NCBI GenBank assembly: GCA_021323265.1
Contig: JAJTCO010000027.1
Location: forward strand, 1 to 64,000
DNA: 64,000 nucleotides
Direction: 5' to 3'
Source of the DNA: Pseudoduganella sp.
Lineage (GTDB): Bacteria; Pseudomonadota; Gammaproteobacteria; Burkholderiales; Burkholderiaceae_D
Shown here: piece after piece, positions 26,044-35,448 of the stretch
How the letters are laid out: every line of letters starts with the position of its first letter
How positions within the stretch are numbered: position 1 is the first letter of the stretch
Made by a program: the position numbers and the translations under genes
Notes under the pieces: generated by a model
What the model was told of the DNA's origin: nothing
The model's database searches: none
Seen by the model: only the letters and a program-made list of their open reading frames with translations

Positions 26044-27966
26044 TCAGGCTTTCTTGGCAAGGAAATCTTCATCGGAACCGGGCATGGTATTGCCCACGTT
26101 GTCGCCGCCGTGCAGCTGCACGGTGGTCGGGATCGGGGACGGCAGCGGGAAGCTGGTGGCGCCCTGCTCCGCCGCGCACACGGTGCTGCGGAACATGCTG
26201 AACAGCTCGCGCCCCATGCCGATCTGGTTGGGAGTCAGGTCGGCCTGCGCCAGCGAGCGGCCGCACCACTCGTCGGACGGCACCAGCGCGTCCAGCGTGC
26301 CGCTGGCGGCGTCGAGGCGGATCAGGTCACCGTCGCGCACCAGGCCGAGCGGGCCGCCGGCCAGGATTTCCGGCGAGACGTGGATGGCGGCGGGCACCTT
26401 GCCCGAGGCGCCGGACATGCGGCCGTCGGTCACCAGCGCCACCTTGCGGCCCGCGTCCTGCAGGTTGGCCAGCGCCGGGGTCAGTGCGTGCAGTTCCGGC
26501 ATGCCGTTCGCCTTCGGGCCCTGGAAGCGCAGCACGGCCACGAAATCGCGATCGAGCTCGCCCGTCTTGTAGGCGGCCATGAACGCTTCCTGCGAGTCGA
26601 ATACCAGGGCCGGCGCTTCCACCACGCGGTGTTCTTCCTTGACGGCGGAGACCTTCATGATGGCGCGCCCCAGGTTGCCCTGCACCAGCACCATGCCGCC
26701 GTCCTTCGAGAACGGGTCGGCGGCGCCGCGCAGCACCTTCTCGTCGGCGCTGCGTGCCGGCGCTTCGCGGAACACGACGCCGCTGGCGTCGTCGTTCAGG
26801 AACGGCTCGCCGCAATGCTTGCGCAGGCCCTTGCCCAGGATGGTGTTGACGTCCTCGTGCAGCAGGCCGGCGTCCAGCAGCTCGCGGATCACGAAGCCGG
26901 TGCCGCCCGCGGCGTGGAAGTGGTTCACGTCGGCGTCGCCGTTGGGGTAGATGCGGCACAGCAGCGGCACCACGGCCGACAGCTCGTTGAAGTCGTCCCA
27001 GTCGATCACGATGCCGGCGGCCTTGGCGATGGCAACCAGGTGCAGCGTGTGGTTGGTCGAGCCCCCGGTGGCCAGCAGGCCCACCACGGCGTTGATGATG
27101 GACTTCTCGTCGACGATATGGCCGACCGGAATGTAGTCGGCGCCCATTTCGGTGATCTGCGCGGCGCGCTGGGCGGCGGCGGCGGTGAGCGCGTCGCGCA
27201 GCGGCGTGCCCGGATTGATGAAGGCGGCGCCCGGCAGGTGCAGGCCCATGATCTCCATCAGCAGCTGGTTCGAGTTGGCCGTGCCGTAGAAGGTGCAGGT
27301 GCCGGCGCCGTGGTAGGACTGGGCCTCGCCTTCGAGCAGTTCTTCGCGCGTGGCCTTGCCTTGCGCATAGCGCTGGCGGATCGCCGCCTTTTCCTTGTTC
27401 GACAGGCCGGACGTCATGGGGCCGGCCGGCACGAACACGGCCGGCAGGTGGCCGAAGTGCAGCGCGCCGATCAGCAGGCCCGGGACGATCTTGTCGCACA
27501 CGCCCAGGTATAGCACGGAATCGAACATATTGTGCGACAGGCCGATGGCGGTCGACATCGCAATGGCGTCGCGCGAGAACAGCGACAGCTCCATGCCCGG
27601 CTGGCCCTGGGTCACGCCGTCGCACATGGCGGGCGTAGCGCCGGCAAACTGCGCCACCGCGCCGACCTTGCGCACCGCGTCCTTGATGATGGCCGGGAAG
27701 GTCTCGAACGGCTGGTGTGCCGACAGCATGTCGTTATAGGCCGAGATGATGGCCACGGAAGGCTGCTTCACTTCCTTCAGGATCAGCTTGTCCTTTGCCG
27801 GGAAGGCGGCGAAGCCGTGCGCCAGGTTGGTGCAGGACAGGGTGCCGCGCTGGGTGCGGCCCTTGATGCGGGCCGCTTCGAGGTGCGCCAGGTAGGCGCC
27901 GCGGGAGGCGCGGCTGCGCTGGGTGACGCGCGCGGTGACTTTTTCCAGGACTGGATGCAACGGCAT
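26044..27966 (-). CDS. edd: Phosphogluconate dehydratase
   Basis: Dehydrates 6-phosphogluconate to KDPG; an iron-sulfur IlvD/Edd family enzyme. 640 residues. Seen: [19 protein letters not shown] and GVCDKIVPG, cysteine stretches typical of the [4Fe-4S] site, plus [20 protein letters not shown]. The C-terminal end ([20 protein letters not shown]) extends somewhat past the E. coli length. AAGGAA precedes the ATG. First gene of edd-eda-metallopeptidase, divergent from pgi across a 181-base region with HexR-like boxes. Confidence 0.96.
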   Translation of the reverse strand: MPLHPVLEKVTARVTQRSRASRGAYLAHLEAARIKGRTQRGTLSCTNLAHGFAAFPAKDKLILKEVKQPSVAIISAYNDMLSAHQPFETFPAIIKDAVRKVGAVAQFAGATPAMCDGVTQGQPGMELSLFSRDAIAMSTAIGLSHNMFDSVLYLGVCDKIVPGLLIGALHFGHLPAVFVPAGPMTSGLSNKEKAAIRQRYAQGKATREELLEGEAQSYHGAGTCTFYGTANSNQLLMEIMGLHLPGAAFINPGTPLRDALTAAAAQRAAQITEMGADYIPVGHIVDEKSIINAVVGLLATGGSTNHTLHLVAIAKAAGIVIDWDDFNELSAVVPLLCRIYPNGDADVNHFHAAGGTGFVIRELLDAGLLHEDVNTILGKGLRKHCGEPFLNDDASGVVFREAPARSADEKVLRGAADPFSKDGGMVLVQGNLGRAIMKVSAVKEEHRVVEAPALVFDSQEAFMAAYKTGELDRDFVAVLRFQGPKANGMPELHALTPALANLQDAGRKVALVTDGRMSGASGKVPAAIHVSPEILAGGPLGLVRDGDLIRLDAASGTLDALVPSDEWCGRSLAQADLTPNQIGMGRELFSMFRSTVCAAEQGATSFPLPSPIPTTVQLHGGDNVGNTMPGSDEDFLAKKA

Positions 27967-27991
27967 GATCGTTCCTTTTCAGTGAATTTCA

Positions 27992-28006
27992 GGAAATTTT
28001 ACTACA
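27992..28006 (-). promoter_or_regulatory. HexR-like operator facing edd
   Basis: On the reverse strand TGTAGTAAAATTTCC matches 12 of 15 positions of the gammaproteobacterial HexR consensus TGTARTTAAATTACA. It lies 26-40 bases before the edd start. The longer unit TCAGGaAAATTtTACTACAAAATC is repeated in inverted orientation at 28081-28102. Confidence 0.6.
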
Positions 28007-28084
28007 AAATCCCCGAGCGCGAGCGCCACCGATGCGCCAAATTACGCCTATAAGCCCCTGATTGCGTCCATATGCCAAAAGATT

Positions 28085-28099
28085 TGTAGTGAATTTACC
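28085..28099 (+). promoter_or_regulatory. HexR-like operator facing pgi
   Basis: TGTAGTGAATTTACC matches 12 of 15 positions of TGTARTTAAATTACA and lies upstream of a possible pgi -10 (TATATT, 28111-28116). A third partial half-site, ACTACGAATC, is at 28121-28130. This is consistent with HexR, encoded four genes downstream, controlling both directions. Confidence 0.6.
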
Positions 28100-28147
28100 T
28101 GATTTTCCTGTATATTAAGCACTACGAATCAACTTACCCGGACAATT

Positions 28148-29797
28148 ATGCGCTTGCCCGCCCTGACCTCCACCGCCGCCTACCAGGCACTCGAAAACCA
28201 CGCCCACGACGCCCGCGCATGGCATATGCGCCAGCTGTTCCAGAAGGACCCTGGCCGCTTCCCGCGCATGACGGTCGATGCCGCCGGCCTGTTCCTCGAT
28301 TTCTCCAAGAACCGCGCCAACGAAGAAACCATCAACCTGCTGGTGCACCTGGCCCGCACGCGCGGCGTGGCGGAGCAGCGCGATGCCATGTTCGCCGGCG
28401 AGAAAATCAATATTACCGAACGGCGCAGCGTACTGCACACCGCCCTGCGTATGCCGCGCGGCAAGGCCCTGACGGTCGACGGCCAGGACGTCAATGCCGA
28501 CGTGCACGCGGTGCTGGACCGCATCAAGGTGTTTACCGACAAGGTGCGCAACGGCGGCTGGCTGGGCTGCACCGGCAAGCCGATCACGGACGTGGTCAAT
28601 ATCGGCATCGGCGGCTCCGACCTGGGCCCGAAGATGGCCGTGCTGGCCCTGCGCTCGTTCTGCCACCCGCGCCTGAAGATGCACTTCGTCTCCAACGTGG
28701 ACGGGCACGACATGGACGCCGTGCTGGGACAGGTCAATCCCGAAACCACGCTGTTCATCGTCGCCTCCAAGACCTTCACCACCGCAGAAACCATGCTCAA
28801 CGCGCAGACCGCGCGCACGTGGTTCCTGGCCCGGGCGCGCGAGGCGGACCTGCCGCGCCATTTCGTTGCCGTCTCGACCAACACGGATGCGGTGCGCGCC
28901 TTCGGCATCGATCCGGAGAACATGTTCCCCTTCTGGGACTGGGTCGGCGGCCGTTACTCGGTCTGGTCGGCCATCGGCCTGTCGGTGGCGCTGGCGATCG
29001 GCTTCGGCTACTTCCAGGCGTTCCTGGAGGGCGCGCACGCCATGGATGAACACTTCCGCGAAGCGCCGCTGGAAGCGAACATGCCGGTGCTGCTGGCACT
29101 GATCGGCTTCTGGAACCGCGAATTCCTGGGCGCCAGCTCGCTCTCCATCGCCCCCTACCACCAGGACCTGAGCCGCTTCCCCGCCTACCTGCAGCAGCTC
29201 GACATGGAAAGCAACGGCAAGCGCGTGACCAAGAGCGGCCAGCCGGTCGACACGGCCACCTGCCCGGTGGTCTGGGGCGAATGCGGCACCAACGCGCAGC
29301 ACGCCTATTTCCAGCTGCTGCACCAGGGCACCGACCCGACGCCGATCGACTTCATCGCCGCCCTGCGCGCCACGCACGACCTGCCGCAGCACCACGACGC
29401 CCTGCTGGCGAACTGCTTCGCCCAGTCCGAAGCCTTCATGAAGGGCAAGACCGAGGATGAAGTGCGCGCCGAGCTGAAAGGCGCCGGCCTGCCGGCGGCC
29501 CAGGTGGAAGAACTGGTGCCGCACAAGACCTTCCCGGGCAACCGTCCCTCCAACACCATCCTGATGGACCAGTTGACGCCCGCCACCCTGGGCGCCCTGG
29601 TCGCGCTGTACGAACACAAGACCTTCGTGCAGGGCGTGATCTGGAACATCGCCAGCTTCGACCAGTGGGGTGTGGAACTGGGCAAGGTACTGGCCAGGAA
29701 GATCCAGGCGGAACTGGGCGGCCAGGTCGACCCCGCATCGCATGACAGCTCGACCAATGGCCTGATCGTGATGGCCAAGGCGGCACACATCCAATGA
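28148..29797 (+). CDS. pgi: Glucose-6-phosphate isomerase
   Basis: Interconverts glucose-6-phosphate and fructose-6-phosphate. 549 residues, normal. Family signatures: [54 protein letters not shown] and the C-terminal [26 protein letters not shown]. Its stop overlaps the next gene start (ATGA). It leads the operon pgi-SMP30-zwf-hexR, so it feeds triose-derived hexose back into the Entner-Doudoroff route. Confidence 0.97.
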   Translation: MRLPALTSTAAYQALENHAHDARAWHMRQLFQKDPGRFPRMTVDAAGLFLDFSKNRANEETINLLVHLARTRGVAEQRDAMFAGEKINITERRSVLHTALRMPRGKALTVDGQDVNADVHAVLDRIKVFTDKVRNGGWLGCTGKPITDVVNIGIGGSDLGPKMAVLALRSFCHPRLKMHFVSNVDGHDMDAVLGQVNPETTLFIVASKTFTTAETMLNAQTARTWFLARAREADLPRHFVAVSTNTDAVRAFGIDPENMFPFWDWVGGRYSVWSAIGLSVALAIGFGYFQAFLEGAHAMDEHFREAPLEANMPVLLALIGFWNREFLGASSLSIAPYHQDLSRFPAYLQQLDMESNGKRVTKSGQPVDTATCPVVWGECGTNAQHAYFQLLHQGTDPTPIDFIAALRATHDLPQHHDALLANCFAQSEAFMKGKTEDEVRAELKGAGLPAAQVEELVPHKTFPGNRPSNTILMDQLTPATLGALVALYEHKTFVQGVIWNIASFDQWGVELGKVLARKIQAELGGQVDPASHDSSTNGLIVMAKAAHIQ

Positions 29798-30687
29798 GCG
29801 GCTACCAGATCGATGTCGCCTGCGAGGCGACGATGACCGTGGGCGAAAGCCCGCTGTGGGCGCCCGGCGAACAGGCCCTGTACTGGGTCGACATCGAAGG
29901 CTTCGCCATCCACCGCCTGCACCCGGAGAGCGGTCGCCACGACCAGTGGCCGGTCGAGAGCGAAGCGGCGGCGCTGGCCCTGGCGGCACGCGGCGGCCTG
30001 ATGGTGGCGCAACGGCGCGGCTTCTCGCACTTCGACCCCGCCAGCGGCGCACTGACGCTGGTGGCCGAGGCGCCCTACGACCAGTCCACCACGCGCTTTA
30101 ACGACGGCAAGTGCGACGCGGCCGGCCGCTTCTGGTGCGGCACCATCTACGAACCGCGCGACAAGCCGGCGGCGGAAATGTTCGTGCTCGAGCGCGGCAA
30201 GATCCGCAAGGTCTGGTCGGGCGGCATGGTCAATTCCAACGGCCTGGGCTTCAGCCCCGACGGCAAGACCATGTTCCACGCCGAGACGGCCAGCCACCGC
30301 GTGACGCGCTTTGCCTTCGACCTGCTGGCCGGCGTGGTAAGCGACGAGCGCGACGTGCGCCGCTTCAGCACCGACAAGTCGGCAGCCGGGTACGGCGGCC
30401 GCCCGGACGGCGCGGCGGTGGACAGCGAAGGCAATTACTGGGTTGCCATGTTCGAGGGCGGCCGCATCCTCAAGCTCTCGCCGCTGGGCGACCAGCTCGA
30501 CGAGATCCGCCTGCCGGTGCGCTGCCCGACCATGGTGGCCTTCGGCGGCGCGGACCTGCGCACGCTGTACATCACCACCGTCGGCAAGCGCCCGGCCGAT
30601 GAACTGGCGGCCCTGCCCCTGAGCGGAAAAGTGTTGTCCGTGCGCGTGCCCGTCACCGGCCGCGCCGAACCGGCATACGTAGACTGA
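29794..30687 (+). CDS. SMP-30/gluconolactonase family lactonase
   Basis: 297-residue beta-propeller of the SMP-30/gluconolaconase/LRE family. The metal-binding Glu in the first segment ([20 protein letters not shown]), the Asn of [18 protein letters not shown] and the Asp of [18 protein letters not shown] are all visible. It lies between pgi and zwf, where many proteobacteria have 6-phosphogluconolactonase (pgl); no pgl is visible here, so it may hydrolyse the lactone made by Zwf, or a sugar lactone such as L-arabinono- or gluconolactone. The role is inferred from position. Confidence 0.9.
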   Translation: MSGYQIDVACEATMTVGESPLWAPGEQALYWVDIEGFAIHRLHPESGRHDQWPVESEAAALALAARGGLMVAQRRGFSHFDPASGALTLVAEAPYDQSTTRFNDGKCDAAGRFWCGTIYEPRDKPAAEMFVLERGKIRKVWSGGMVNSNGLGFSPDGKTMFHAETASHRVTRFAFDLLAGVVSDERDVRRFSTDKSAAGYGGRPDGAAVDSEGNYWVAMFEGGRILKLSPLGDQLDEIRLPVRCPTMVAFGGADLRTLYITTVGKRPADELAALPLSGKVLSVRVPVTGRAEPAYVD

Positions 30688-30724
30688 AATACCCTTTTTT
30701 GATCATCCCTAACTGAAGACGATT

Positions 30725-32197
30725 ATGGCTCTCTCTGATTTCGACCTGGTTCTGTTTGGCGGTAGCGGCGACCTCGCAATGCGCAAGTTGCTGCCTGCCA
30801 TGTTCAGCCGCGATGTATGCGGCGACTTGCCGCCGACCGCGCGCATCGTGTGCGTCGGCCGCCAGGAGAGCACCCAGGAAGAATTCATCAGCATGGTGAC
30901 CAGCACCTCGCGTCCCCATATCAAGTCATCCAATGCCACCGACGAGAACTGGAACCGCTTTCTGGCCCGCATCGTCTACGTCGCGCTCGATGCCACCGCC
31001 GCCGACACCTACCAGGGCCTGGTGCAGGCGCTGCGCAACGACCCTGGCGTAACGCGCGTCTATTACCTGGCCACGCCGCCCGCCCTGTTCTCGCGCATCT
31101 GCGACAACCTGAAGGCGAATGGCCTGGCCACCGCCAATTCGCGCGTGGTGCTGGAAAAGCCGCTCGGCCGCGACCTGGCCTCGGCCAAGCAGATCAACGC
31201 CGAAGTGGGCAAGGTCTTCGAGGAACAGCAGATCTACCGCATCGACCACTACCTGGGCAAGGAAACCGTGCAGAACCTGCTGGCCCTGCGCTTCGGTAAC
31301 GTCCTGTTCGAGCCGCTGTGGCGCCGCGAGTGGATTTCCGACGTGCAGATCACCATTGCCGAGAAGCTGGGCGTGGGCAACCGCATCGGCTACTACGACA
31401 CCTCCGGCGCGCTGCGCGACATGCTGCAGAACCACCTGCTGCAACTGCTGTGTATCGTCGCCATGGAACCGCCCACCTCGATCGCGCCGGACGCCGTGCG
31501 CGACTCCAAGCTGCAGGTGCTGCGTTCCCTGAAGCGCTTCACCCCGACCACGCTGGCGCAGAACATCGTGCGCGGCCAGTACCGCGCCGGCCACGTGGAA
31601 GGCCAGGCCGTGCCGAGCTACCGCGACGAACCGGAAGCGCCGCAGCAGTCCAAGACCGAGACCTTTGTCGCCATGAAGGTGGAAATCGACACCTGGCGCT
31701 GGGCCGGCGTGCCGTTCTACCTGCGCACTGGCAAGCGCATGGCCGATTCGCTGGCCGAGATCGTGGTGCGCTTCAAGCAGATACCGCACTCGATCTTCAA
31801 CCAGCCGACGTCGAGCTTCCAGCCCAACTCGCTGGTCATCCGCCTGCAGCCGGACGAAGGCTTGCGCATGAACCTGATGGCCAAGACCCCGGGCGAAGGC
31901 ATGCGCCTGAAACCGGCGGAACTGGAACTGGACTTCCGCGAAACGTTCAAGATGCCGCGCATGGACGCCTACGAGCGCCTGCTGCTGGACGTCCTGCGCG
32001 GCCAACTGACCCTGTTCATGCGCGGCGACGAGCTGGAAGCGGCGTGGGAATGGGTCGAGCCGATCCTGAAGAACTGGGAGCAGGACGAATCGGCGCCGCT
32101 GCCCTACGCCTCCGGTACCTGGGGCCCGGCCGCCGCCAGTGCCCTGATCGGTCGCGACGGGCTACAATGGCGCGAAGAAGCGCTGCCGGAGGACTAA
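30725..32197 (+). CDS. zwf: Glucose-6-phosphate 1-dehydrogenase
   Basis: Oxidises glucose-6-phosphate to 6-phosphogluconolactone with NAD(P)+, the entry to the Entner-Doudoroff and pentose phosphate routes. 490 residues, normal. Nucleotide-binding LFGGSGDLAMRKLLPAMF, the active-site IYRIDHYLGKETVQN and the substrate-binding GVPFYLRTGKRM are visible. Starts 37 bases after the SMP-30 gene and is followed by hexR after 37 bases; no separate HexR box is seen in those gaps, so it depends on the pgi promoter or a weak internal one. Confidence 0.97.
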   Translation: MALSDFDLVLFGGSGDLAMRKLLPAMFSRDVCGDLPPTARIVCVGRQESTQEEFISMVTSTSRPHIKSSNATDENWNRFLARIVYVALDATAADTYQGLVQALRNDPGVTRVYYLATPPALFSRICDNLKANGLATANSRVVLEKPLGRDLASAKQINAEVGKVFEEQQIYRIDHYLGKETVQNLLALRFGNVLFEPLWRREWISDVQITIAEKLGVGNRIGYYDTSGALRDMLQNHLLQLLCIVAMEPPTSIAPDAVRDSKLQVLRSLKRFTPTTLAQNIVRGQYRAGHVEGQAVPSYRDEPEAPQQSKTETFVAMKVEIDTWRWAGVPFYLRTGKRMADSLAEIVVRFKQIPHSIFNQPTSSFQPNSLVIRLQPDEGLRMNLMAKTPGEGMRLKPAELELDFRETFKMPRMDAYERLLLDVLRGQLTLFMRGDELEAAWEWVEPILKNWEQDESAPLPYASGTWGPAAASALIGRDGLQWREEALPED

Positions 32198-32234
32198 GGA
32201 GGCGCTGCCCCTGCTTCACCCTACCTGAAGACCG

Positions 32235-33089
32235 ATGCTACTCGACTCCATCCGCACCCAGCTCGACTCGCTCTCCAAATCGGAGCGCAAGGTCGCGCTG
32301 GCCGTGCTCGACAACCCGGCCCGCACCGTGGGCGCCAACATTACCGCGCTGGCCAAAAGCGCGCAGGTGTCGGAGCCGACCGTGGTGCGCTTTTGCCGCA
32401 CGCTTGGCTACGATGGCTGGCACGAGTTCAAGCTCAAGCTGGCGCAGGGCCTGGCGCTGGCCCTGCCCGGCCTGAACGACCAGCCGGCGCAGGACGACCT
32501 GGCGGCCGACCTGGTGAACAAGATCTGCAGCCGTTCCATCAACACCCTGCTGGACCTGCGCAACAACCTGAACGCCGAACCGGTGCAAAAGGCGCTCGAC
32601 ATCCTCTCGCGCGCGCGCAAGATCGAATTCTACGGCCACGGCACGTCCGGCATCGTGGCGGCCGACGCACAGCACAAGTTCTTCCGCTCCGGCGTGCCCA
32701 CGGTGGCCTACGCCGACCCGGCCATCCACAGCATTTCCGCCGCCCTGCTGCACGAAGGCGACGCCGTGGTGGCCATTTCCCAGCGCGGCAACAGCCCGGC
32801 CCTGGTGCGCTCGGCCAAGCTGGCCAGGGAAGGCGGCGCCGACGTGATCGTGCTGGCGCCTTCCGGCACGCCGCTGGCGGAAACGGCGTCGGTGCTGATT
32901 CCGATCGACCTGATCTTCAACACCGACCCCTACACGCCCATCTCCGCCCGCCTGGCCTACCTGGTCGTGATCGACGTGCTGGCCGTCGGCCTGGCCCTGA
33001 AACGCGGCCCCGAATTCCGCCGCAAGATGCAGAACGCGCAGAAGGCGTTGCAGGAATTCGACATGCAGTTCGACTCCTTCATCGGCTGA
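32235..33089 (+). CDS. hexR: HexR-type RpiR-family transcriptional regulator
   Basis: 284 residues. N-terminal RpiR helix-turn-helix (about 1-77; LSKSERKVALAVLDNPARTVG, SEPTVVRFCRTLGYDGWHEFKLKLAQ) and a C-terminal SIS sugar-phosphate-binding domain (about 120-260; KIEFYGHGTSGIVAADAQHKF, VVAISQRGNSPALVRSAKLAREGGA). HexR senses KDPG and represses Entner-Doudoroff and glycolytic genes. Its placement at the end of pgi-zwf and the HexR-like boxes in the edd/pgi region fit this well. No box is visible directly before hexR itself. Confidence 0.9.
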   Translation: MLLDSIRTQLDSLSKSERKVALAVLDNPARTVGANITALAKSAQVSEPTVVRFCRTLGYDGWHEFKLKLAQGLALALPGLNDQPAQDDLAADLVNKICSRSINTLLDLRNNLNAEPVQKALDILSRARKIEFYGHGTSGIVAADAQHKFFRSGVPTVAYADPAIHSISAALLHEGDAVVAISQRGNSPALVRSAKLAREGGADVIVLAPSGTPLAETASVLIPIDLIFNTDPYTPISARLAYLVVIDVLAVGLALKRGPEFRRKMQNAQKALQEFDMQFDSFIG

Positions 33090-33165
33090 TTGCCGTGTGA
33101 CAAAGTGTGAGTAAGCGCGTATTTCTTTAGGTGTAGCATCATCGGATTCCTCGGGAGGGCATCCA

Positions 33166-35427
33166 ATGACCACGCTGAACCAAGGCCAGACCAAACGGGT
33201 GGCGCTGATCGCGGTGCACGGTGTCGGGTCACCCGCCAAGGGAGAAACGGTGCGCCAGGTGGTGGAGCTGCTGCAGGCGGAATCCGGCGACGCGGTCCAC
33301 TACTCCCCCTTCTCCGAAACGCCCCTGCACATCCCGGTGGAGCCGGTGGCCCCGCGCGGGGCGCGCTCGGGCGACACCCAGTTCAGCCAGCAAGCCCTGG
33401 GCGAACTTGACCTGACCGACGAAGTACGGCGCTACCGCACGCTCAAGCTGTCGGGCACGCGCACCGAGGACGGCATCGGCAGCCACCACCTCGACTGTTA
33501 CGAACTGTATTGGGAAGACTTCTCGTCCGCGTCGAGCAGCATGCCGCGCTTCCTTTCCGAGCTGTACCAGCTGATGTTTCACTTGGCGTCCCTGGGCCGC
33601 AAGACCGTGGTGCAGGCCAGCGATGCGGGCACGTCGGCGGCGCTTGCCGTGCTGTCGCGCCTGCACCGCTGCGTGGAGGCCATCCTGCCCTCCGCCATCC
33701 CGATCGGCAACTTCTACCTGGTGCCCTTCCTGCTTGCCATCCTGCCCGCCCTGCTGCCGGGCCAGGCCGCGCCGCTGGCCGCCGCCCTGCTGTGGAGCAC
33801 CCTGGCGTTTGCCGCGCTGTACGCCATGGCCTACGCGGCCGGCCGCCCGGCACTGGGCTGGCTCGCGCTGCTGCCGGCCGCCTGGCTGGGCATGGCCATC
33901 CACGAGCGCGCCATCGCTGCCGTGGCCCTCAGCCTCGGCCTGCTGCTGTTCGGCCTGGCCCTGGTCTGGCTGGGCACCCGGCTGCTGATGTCGCGCTACG
34001 GCGAGACGGCGATGCGGCGCACGTGCTGGGCCTCGCTGGCCGGCGCGCTGACGCTCATCGCCCTGGCCTGGCTGATGGTCGAGGCGCTCAGGATGCTGCC
34101 GCCCGAATCCACGCTGGCGCACGACGACGCCGTGACCGCCTACACCTACAGTGTCGCCGCCACGGCCTTCATGCTTACCTTCGTGACGCTAAGCGCCTTG
34201 TGGACGGTGCTGGCCCTCCTGCTGCTGCTCACCTGCGGCCTGCCCTTCGCTGCGCGCTGGATGGGGCTGGACGCCTGGCAGGCACGCGCCGCGCGCACCG
34301 GCCGCATTGGCGTCATGCTCTCGTCCACCCTGTTCATGATCACTACGCTGTTCCTGTGGTCGGCCATCATCCATGGACTGAACCAGACCGCGCTCAGCGC
34401 GCAGGTCTTCACCATCCCCGACCGGCTCGATTTCGGCGCCGGCTATGCCGCGGTGCGCCTGTCCTCGCTGGCCGACATCCTGTTTACTGCCAGCATCAAT
34501 GGCGCAGGCAACCTGTTCCTGCTGGCCTGCTGCGGCGCCCTGCTGCTGGCCATCGCGGCCGTGATCCCAAGCGCCTGGTTCGAGGCCGTGCCGGCCAGGG
34601 CCGACGAAGACGGCGACGCGGAGCGGCAGCGCCGGGAAAAGCTGTGGCATTGGCTGGACCACGCCAGGACGCCCTTGTGGGCGGCCGAGCTGGTGCTGTG
34701 CGCCGGCTGGCTGGTGCTGATCCTGGACCCGCTGCTGGGCGCCTACGTGGCCAGGCTGGGCTTCGACGGCAGCGAAACCTGGTTCCACGTCGCGGGCGGG
34801 GTGCTGGCGGCGGCCATCCCGGCCACGCTGTTCTTCCGCCAGCATTTGCCGAACGTGGCCACGGCAGTCATGGACATCCTGCTCGACGTCAGCAACTGGC
34901 TGCGCGAGCGTCCCTGGCCGCACAACCCGCGCGGCCGCATCATGGCGCGCTATATCAGCCTGCTGCGCAACATCCTGAAACCGGCGCACTACGACCGCCT
35001 GCTGATCGTCTGCTACAGCCAGGGCACGGTGATCAGCGCCGACACCCTCAAGCTGCTGAAGGAAACGGACCTGCTGCCGGAGCTGCGCAACGTCGAGCTG
35101 GTGCTGCTGACCCTGGGCAGCCCGCTGCGGCAGCTGTATGCGGCGCGCTTCCCGCACTGGTACGGCTGGGCGGAGCAGGCCGACCCGGCAGCGCTCGGCG
35201 TCACGCTGTGGGCCAACGGCTACCGCAGCGGCGACTATGTGGGCCGCGCGCTGTGGGACGGCGGCCCGCTGGCGCAGCGGCCCACTGCGCATGGCGACCA
35301 CTACGACTTCTGCGTCGGCGTGGGCGCCCACCTGCACTACTTCGACCGCACCGCGCGCCGCGTGGGCCGCGAGATCGACTTCCTGGTGAGCCAGGCCCTG
35401 ACGGTCGCGTCGGTGCCTACCCCATAA
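33166..35427 (+). CDS. Polytopic membrane protein with split hydrolase motifs, unknown
   Basis: 753 residues; a GGGAGG site 7 bases before the ATG fixes the start. The N-terminus has a lipase-like VALIAVHGVGS (His18, Gly19). About ten hydrophobic segments fill residues about 180-560. The C-terminal region has LIVCYSQGTVIS (Ser618), LTLGSPLRQLY and a late His (GDHYDFCVG, His712), like the elbow and His of an alpha/beta hydrolase. It looks as if a polytopic membrane domain is inserted into a hydrolase fold. The Gly-x-Ser-x-Gly elbow is modified (C-Y-S-Q-G), so activity is uncertain. I do not recognise a named family. It stands between hexR and the second diguanylate cyclase. Confidence 0.72.
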   Translation: MTTLNQGQTKRVALIAVHGVGSPAKGETVRQVVELLQAESGDAVHYSPFSETPLHIPVEPVAPRGARSGDTQFSQQALGELDLTDEVRRYRTLKLSGTRTEDGIGSHHLDCYELYWEDFSSASSSMPRFLSELYQLMFHLASLGRKTVVQASDAGTSAALAVLSRLHRCVEAILPSAIPIGNFYLVPFLLAILPALLPGQAAPLAAALLWSTLAFAALYAMAYAAGRPALGWLALLPAAWLGMAIHERAIAAVALSLGLLLFGLALVWLGTRLLMSRYGETAMRRTCWASLAGALTLIALAWLMVEALRMLPPESTLAHDDAVTAYTYSVAATAFMLTFVTLSALWTVLALLLLLTCGLPFAARWMGLDAWQARAARTGRIGVMLSSTLFMITTLFLWSAIIHGLNQTALSAQVFTIPDRLDFGAGYAAVRLSSLADILFTASINGAGNLFLLACCGALLLAIAAVIPSAWFEAVPARADEDGDAERQRREKLWHWLDHARTPLWAAELVLCAGWLVLILDPLLGAYVARLGFDGSETWFHVAGGVLAAAIPATLFFRQHLPNVATAVMDILLDVSNWLRERPWPHNPRGRIMARYISLLRNILKPAHYDRLLIVCYSQGTVISADTLKLLKETDLLPELRNVELVLLTLGSPLRQLYAARFPHWYGWAEQADPAALGVTLWANGYRSGDYVGRALWDGGPLAQRPTAHGDHYDFCVGVGAHLHYFDRTARRVGREIDFLVSQALTVASVPTP

Positions 35428-35436
35428 GGCTTGGCA

Positions 35437-35442
35437 TATAAT
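35437..35442 (+). promoter_or_regulatory. -10 box of the second diguanylate cyclase
   Basis: A consensus TATAAT ends 6 bases before the ATG at 35449, so transcription should begin at or next to the start codon. The -35 is weak. Confidence 0.45.
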
Positions 35443-35448
35443 CCGGGC

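Noticed and set aside
24313-27513. 1066-codon plus-strand ORF over the hydrolase, eda and edd
   Set aside because: Lies opposite several well-supported genes and has the same His/Gln/Arg/Val-rich antisense composition.
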